Positions 15,960-18,645 of a stretch of 18,645 nucleotides of DNA are shown here, one piece after another. Source of the DNA: Ruminiclostridium sp. (lineage in GTDB: Bacteria > Bacillota > Clostridia > Oscillospirales > Oscillospiraceae); the NCBI GenBank assembly GCA_021442645.1, contig JABUSR010000120.1:1-18645 (forward strand). Direction: 5' to 3'. How positions within the stretch are numbered: the stretch's first letter is position 1; every line of letters begins with the position of its first letter. The notes beneath the pieces are model-generated. The model worked only from the letters and a program-made list of their open reading frames with translations, was not told the DNA's origin and did no database searches. The position numbers and the translations under genes were made by a program.

Positions 15960-16502
15960 ATGATGGAACAGGACATGCAGGAGATCCTCTTCACCCGCGA
16001 ACAGCTCTCCTCTCGCATCAAAGAGCTGGCCGCCCAAATCAGTGAGGACTACCGGGGAAAAGCCCCCGTGGTCATCGGCATCCTCCGGGGCTGCTTCATC
16101 TTCATGGCCGACCTGGTCCGGGAGCTGGACATTCCCCAGATGACCCTAGACTTCATGTCCGTCTCCTCCTACGGCAAAGGCACTGTCAGCTCCGGCCTGG
16201 TGAACATCAAGCTGGACACCTCTGAGACCATCACCGGCCGGGATGTCATCCTGGTGGAGGATATCCTGGACACCGGTAACACCCTGTCTAAGCTGGTGGA
16301 GGAGCTGGGGAAACGAAACCCCGCCTCCCTCCGCCTCTGCGTGCTGCTGGATAAGACCGAGCGGCGCGTGACTCCCATCCAGGCCGACTATGTGTGCTTC
16401 CAGATCCCCGACGGCTTCGTCGTGGGCTGCGGCCTGGATTACAATCAGCAGTACCGGCAGTTGGAGTACGTGGGGATTCTAAAACCGGAAATCTATGAAT
16501 AA
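15960..16502 (+). CDS. hpt: Hypoxanthine phosphoribosyltransferase
   Basis: This purine salvage enzyme joins hypoxanthine (or guanine) to PRPP to make IMP or GMP in the cytosol. It has 180 residues, the usual length. Seen: the flexible loop SVSSYGKGTVSSG, the PRPP motif VEDILDTGNT (99-108), the base-contacting DKTERRV, VGCGLDYNQQYR and the C-terminal YVGILKP. It starts at ATG 15960, with AGAAAGGA about 12 bases upstream; the next ATG at 15963 is an equal candidate and changes only one residue. It follows tilS by six bases and precedes ftsH. The tilS-hpt-ftsH order is widespread in Firmicutes near the origin. Confidence 0.96.
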   Translation: MMEQDMQEILFTREQLSSRIKELAAQISEDYRGKAPVVIGILRGCFIFMADLVRELDIPQMTLDFMSVSSYGKGTVSSGLVNIKLDTSETITGRDVILVEDILDTGNTLSKLVEELGKRNPASLRLCVLLDKTERRVTPIQADYVCFQIPDGFVVGCGLDYNQQYRQLEYVGILKPEIYE

Positions 16503-16539
16503 CGCCCCGCCATAGGGAAACAAAGGATGTGACTGCAGT

Positions 16540-18591
16540 TTGAATAACCATAAAAAACCGACCACCCCCTCCAACCCCATGCGCGGGATGTTCCTGATGC
16601 TCTCCCTCATGGTGCTGATCTTCCTGATCTCCAGCATGCTCCGCTCCCCCGCCTCCTCTAAGGATCTCTACTCCTACGCTGATATCCGCGGCTTCCTGGA
16701 AGCACAGCAGGTGGAGACCGTCCAGGTCCAGGAGCATCAGGTCACACTTACCCTGAAAGAACCGGTGGATGGAAAATCCACCGTCACCTATCCCCTCTAC
16801 GAGTTCCGGGTCTTCTATGATGACTTCAACGACCTCATCGTGGAGCAGTGGAAGGACGGTATCATCAAAGACTACGAGTACCCCGACAGCCCCTCCCCCG
16901 CCTGGGTCAGCACGGCCATCACCTGGGGGATCTTCCTGCTGGTTATGGTAGTTCTGTGGTACTTCCTCTTTATTCGCCGCCAGGGTGGCGGCGGGCCCAA
17001 CGCCGCTCAGTTTGGCAAGGCCAAGGCCCGTACCCTCTCCGATACCGGCCGCCGGGTCACCTTCCACGATGTGGCCGGAGCCGACGAAGAGAAAGAGGAG
17101 CTCGCCGAGGTAGTAGACTTCCTCCGCTCCCCCGCCCAGTACACTCAGCTCGGCGCCCGCATCCCTAAGGGTATCCTGCTGGTAGGCCCCCCCGGCACCG
17201 GTAAGACTCTGCTGGCCAAAGCTGTGGCCGGTGAGGCCGGGTGTCAGTACCTGTCCATCTCCGGCTCCGACTTTGTGGAGCTGTATGTGGGCGTAGGCGC
17301 CTCCCGCGTCCGTGATCTCTTTGAGCAGGCCAAAAAGAATTCCCCCGCCATCATCTTCATCGATGAGATCGACGCCGTTGGCCGCCAGAGAGGTACCGGC
17401 CTGGGCGGCGGTCACGACGAACGTGAGCAGACCCTGAACCAACTGCTGGTAGAAATGGACGGTTTCTCCTCCAACGAAGGCGTTATCGTCCTGGCAGCTA
17501 CTAACCGCGCCGACATCCTGGACCCCGCCCTTCTGCGCCCCGGCCGCTTCGACCGCCAGGTCTATGTGGGCCTGCCTGATATCAAGGGCCGTGAGGAGAT
17601 TCTCCGGGTCCACGCCCGGAACAAACCCCTGGCCGAAGATGTGGATCTCCACACCGTCGCTCAGGCCACCGTGGGCTTCACCGGTGCCGACCTGGAGAAC
17701 CTCCTGAACGAGGCTGCACTCCTTTCTGCCCGGCAGAAAAAGCCTTTCATCCGCATGGATGTGGTCCACGAGGCCATGCTGAAGGTCATCGCCGGACCGG
17801 AGAAGAAGAGCCGGGTGGTTCCTCCTCTGGCCCGGAAGCTCACCGCCTACCACGAGGCCGGTCACGCTGTGGTCATCCACGAGTTGAAGACCCAGGACCC
17901 CGTCCATCAGATTACTATTATCCCCCGGGGCCCTGCCGGTGGCATGACTATCTCCCTGCCCGAGGAGGACCGGATGTATCAGTCCAAGAAGGAACTGCTG
18001 GAGCGCATTACCTCCCTGCTGGGCGGCCGGGTAGCCGAGGAACTCACTTTGGGCGACATCTCCACCGGCGCCTCCAACGACCTGGAACGGGCCACTGCCA
18101 TCGCCCGGAGCATGGTCACCAAGTACGGCATGAGTGAGCGTCTGGGTGCCATCAGCTACGACAGCGACCAGGAGGTCTTTATCGGCCGCAGCATGGCCGC
18201 CGGCCGGACCTACTCCGAAGAGGTCGCCGGCCAGATCGATGAGGAAATCAAGGCCATCCTGGACGAGACCTATGCCCGCTGCCGGGAAATCCTCCAGGCC
18301 CACATGGAAGAACTGGAGCGCACCGCCCAGTACCTGCTGGAGTTCGAAACCATGTCCGCCGAGGACTTCGCCCTGGTCTTTGACGATCCTGCCGCCCTGG
18401 AGACCAGCAAGGAGAAGACCCGCCTCCAGCGGGAAGCCCAGGCCAAGGAAGCCGCCGAGGAACGGGCCCGCATCCAAGCTGAACGGGAGGCCGAAACCGC
18501 CCGCCGCCTGCGGGAAGCCGACGAAGCCCTTCACCAGACCCCTCCAGCGGAGGAGCCTGCGTCTGAACCCGAGGACCCCGATCCCTTCTGA
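16540..18591 (+). CDS. ftsH: ATP-dependent zinc metalloprotease FtsH
   Basis: FtsH is a hexameric membrane-bound AAA protease that degrades misfolded membrane proteins and regulators. It has 683 residues from a TTG start at 16540; AAAGGA lies about 12 bases away, so initiation is probably weak. TM1 is about residues 14-34, an extracytoplasmic domain follows, and TM2 is about 125-148. Then come Walker A GPPGTGKT (216-223), FIDEIDAVGRQRG, the second region of homology (ATNRADILDPALLRPGRFDRQ, split), and the protease site HEAGH (H438, E439, H442) with the third ligand D514 in SNDLERA. The tail (about 610-683) is Arg/Glu/Ala-rich, likely coiled, and ends acidic (PEDPDPF). It is longer than the Bacillus protein mainly in this tail. 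It is the last gene of the unit. Confidence 0.97.
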   Translation: MNNHKKPTTPSNPMRGMFLMLSLMVLIFLISSMLRSPASSKDLYSYADIRGFLEAQQVETVQVQEHQVTLTLKEPVDGKSTVTYPLYEFRVFYDDFNDLIVEQWKDGIIKDYEYPDSPSPAWVSTAITWGIFLLVMVVLWYFLFIRRQGGGGPNAAQFGKAKARTLSDTGRRVTFHDVAGADEEKEELAEVVDFLRSPAQYTQLGARIPKGILLVGPPGTGKTLLAKAVAGEAGCQYLSISGSDFVELYVGVGASRVRDLFEQAKKNSPAIIFIDEIDAVGRQRGTGLGGGHDEREQTLNQLLVEMDGFSSNEGVIVLAATNRADILDPALLRPGRFDRQVYVGLPDIKGREEILRVHARNKPLAEDVDLHTVAQATVGFTGADLENLLNEAALLSARQKKPFIRMDVVHEAMLKVIAGPEKKSRVVPPLARKLTAYHEAGHAVVIHELKTQDPVHQITIIPRGPAGGMTISLPEEDRMYQSKKELLERITSLLGGRVAEELTLGDISTGASNDLERATAIARSMVTKYGMSERLGAISYDSDQEVFIGRSMAAGRTYSEEVAGQIDEEIKAILDETYARCREILQAHMEELERTAQYLLEFETMSAEDFALVFDDPAALETSKEKTRLQREAQAKEAAEERARIQAEREAETARRLREADEALHQTPPAEEPASEPEDPDPF

Positions 18592-18599
18592 TACTCAAA

Positions 18600-18629
18600 G
18601 CTGATTAAAAATAGACATTTTTAATCAGC
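18600..18629 (+). terminator. Terminator of the gdpP-ftsH operon
   Basis: Perfect 13-base reverse complements GCTGATTAAAAAT (18600-18612) and ATTTTTAATCAGC (18617-18629) with a four-base AGAC loop, nine bases after the ftsH stop. Flanking CAAA/TTTG (about 18596-18635) can extend it with a bulge, and CGCTTTTG follows. The A/T-rich stem gives T-rich runs on both strands, so it may act in both directions. The window ends 16 bases later. Confidence 0.85.
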
Positions 18630-18645
18630 GCTTTTGAAGCATCTA

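Noticed and set aside
16288..18534. 748-codon open frame antisense to hpt/ftsH
   Set aside because: Antisense shadow of two certain genes with no domain pattern or start signal.

Overview
The window has two parts of very different composition. Positions 1 to about 2033 are AT-rich and carry small, tightly packed genes on the + strand. From about 2100 to the end the DNA is GC-rich and holds ordinary chromosomal housekeeping genes. The GC-rich low-GC-phylum gene set (SecA with a zinc tail, GdpP, DnaB, TilS, FtsH, a G5/M23 envelope protein), the strong purine-rich Shine-Dalgarno sites, the GTG/TTG starts and the form of the RlmD C-terminal extension suggest a GC-rich Clostridia member, most likely Oscillospiraceae of the Flavonifractor/Lawsonibacter type. 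That placement is inference from protein style, not a database result.

Region 1 (1-2033) looks like an exchange-prone polymorphic-toxin/phage-type island. It contains the tail of a DUF4417-like protein, a putative BECR-type toxin-tip ORF, an acidic putative immunity ORF, a decayed coding remnant, a second orphan toxin-tip ORF, and two more immunity-like ORFs. There is no delivery or N-terminal toxin region in view. A strong bidirectional hairpin (about 2043-2095) closes it and also ends rlmD from the other side.

Region 2 (2102-4002) is rlmD on the - strand, with an unusually long C-terminal extension, diverging from secA across a roughly 270 bp intergenic region. That region carries an extended -10 promoter and a structured secA leader.

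Region 3 (4003-10530) is secA, pgeF (peptidoglycan editing), a membrane-anchored LysM/G5/M23 cell-wall peptidase and a YihY/BrkB membrane protein. The theme is protein export and envelope maintenance. A perfect hairpin follows the peptidase gene.

Region 4 (10531-18645) begins with a good promoter and then runs gdpP, rplI, dnaB, tilS, hpt, ftsH with short gaps. The tilS start lies inside the dnaB end. A perfect 13-bp hairpin terminator ends the block after ftsH. The group links c-di-AMP turnover, ribosome and replication functions, tRNA-Ile lysidinylation, purine salvage and membrane proteolysis. It combines two clusters (gdpP-rplI-dnaB and tilS-hpt-ftsH) that lie apart near the origin in Bacillus.

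No tRNA, rRNA, CRISPR array, insertion sequence or attachment site was seen. The most interesting part is the toxin/immunity island. I do not see a clearly new multi-gene system, and the housekeeping region is conventional apart from the points listed as findings.
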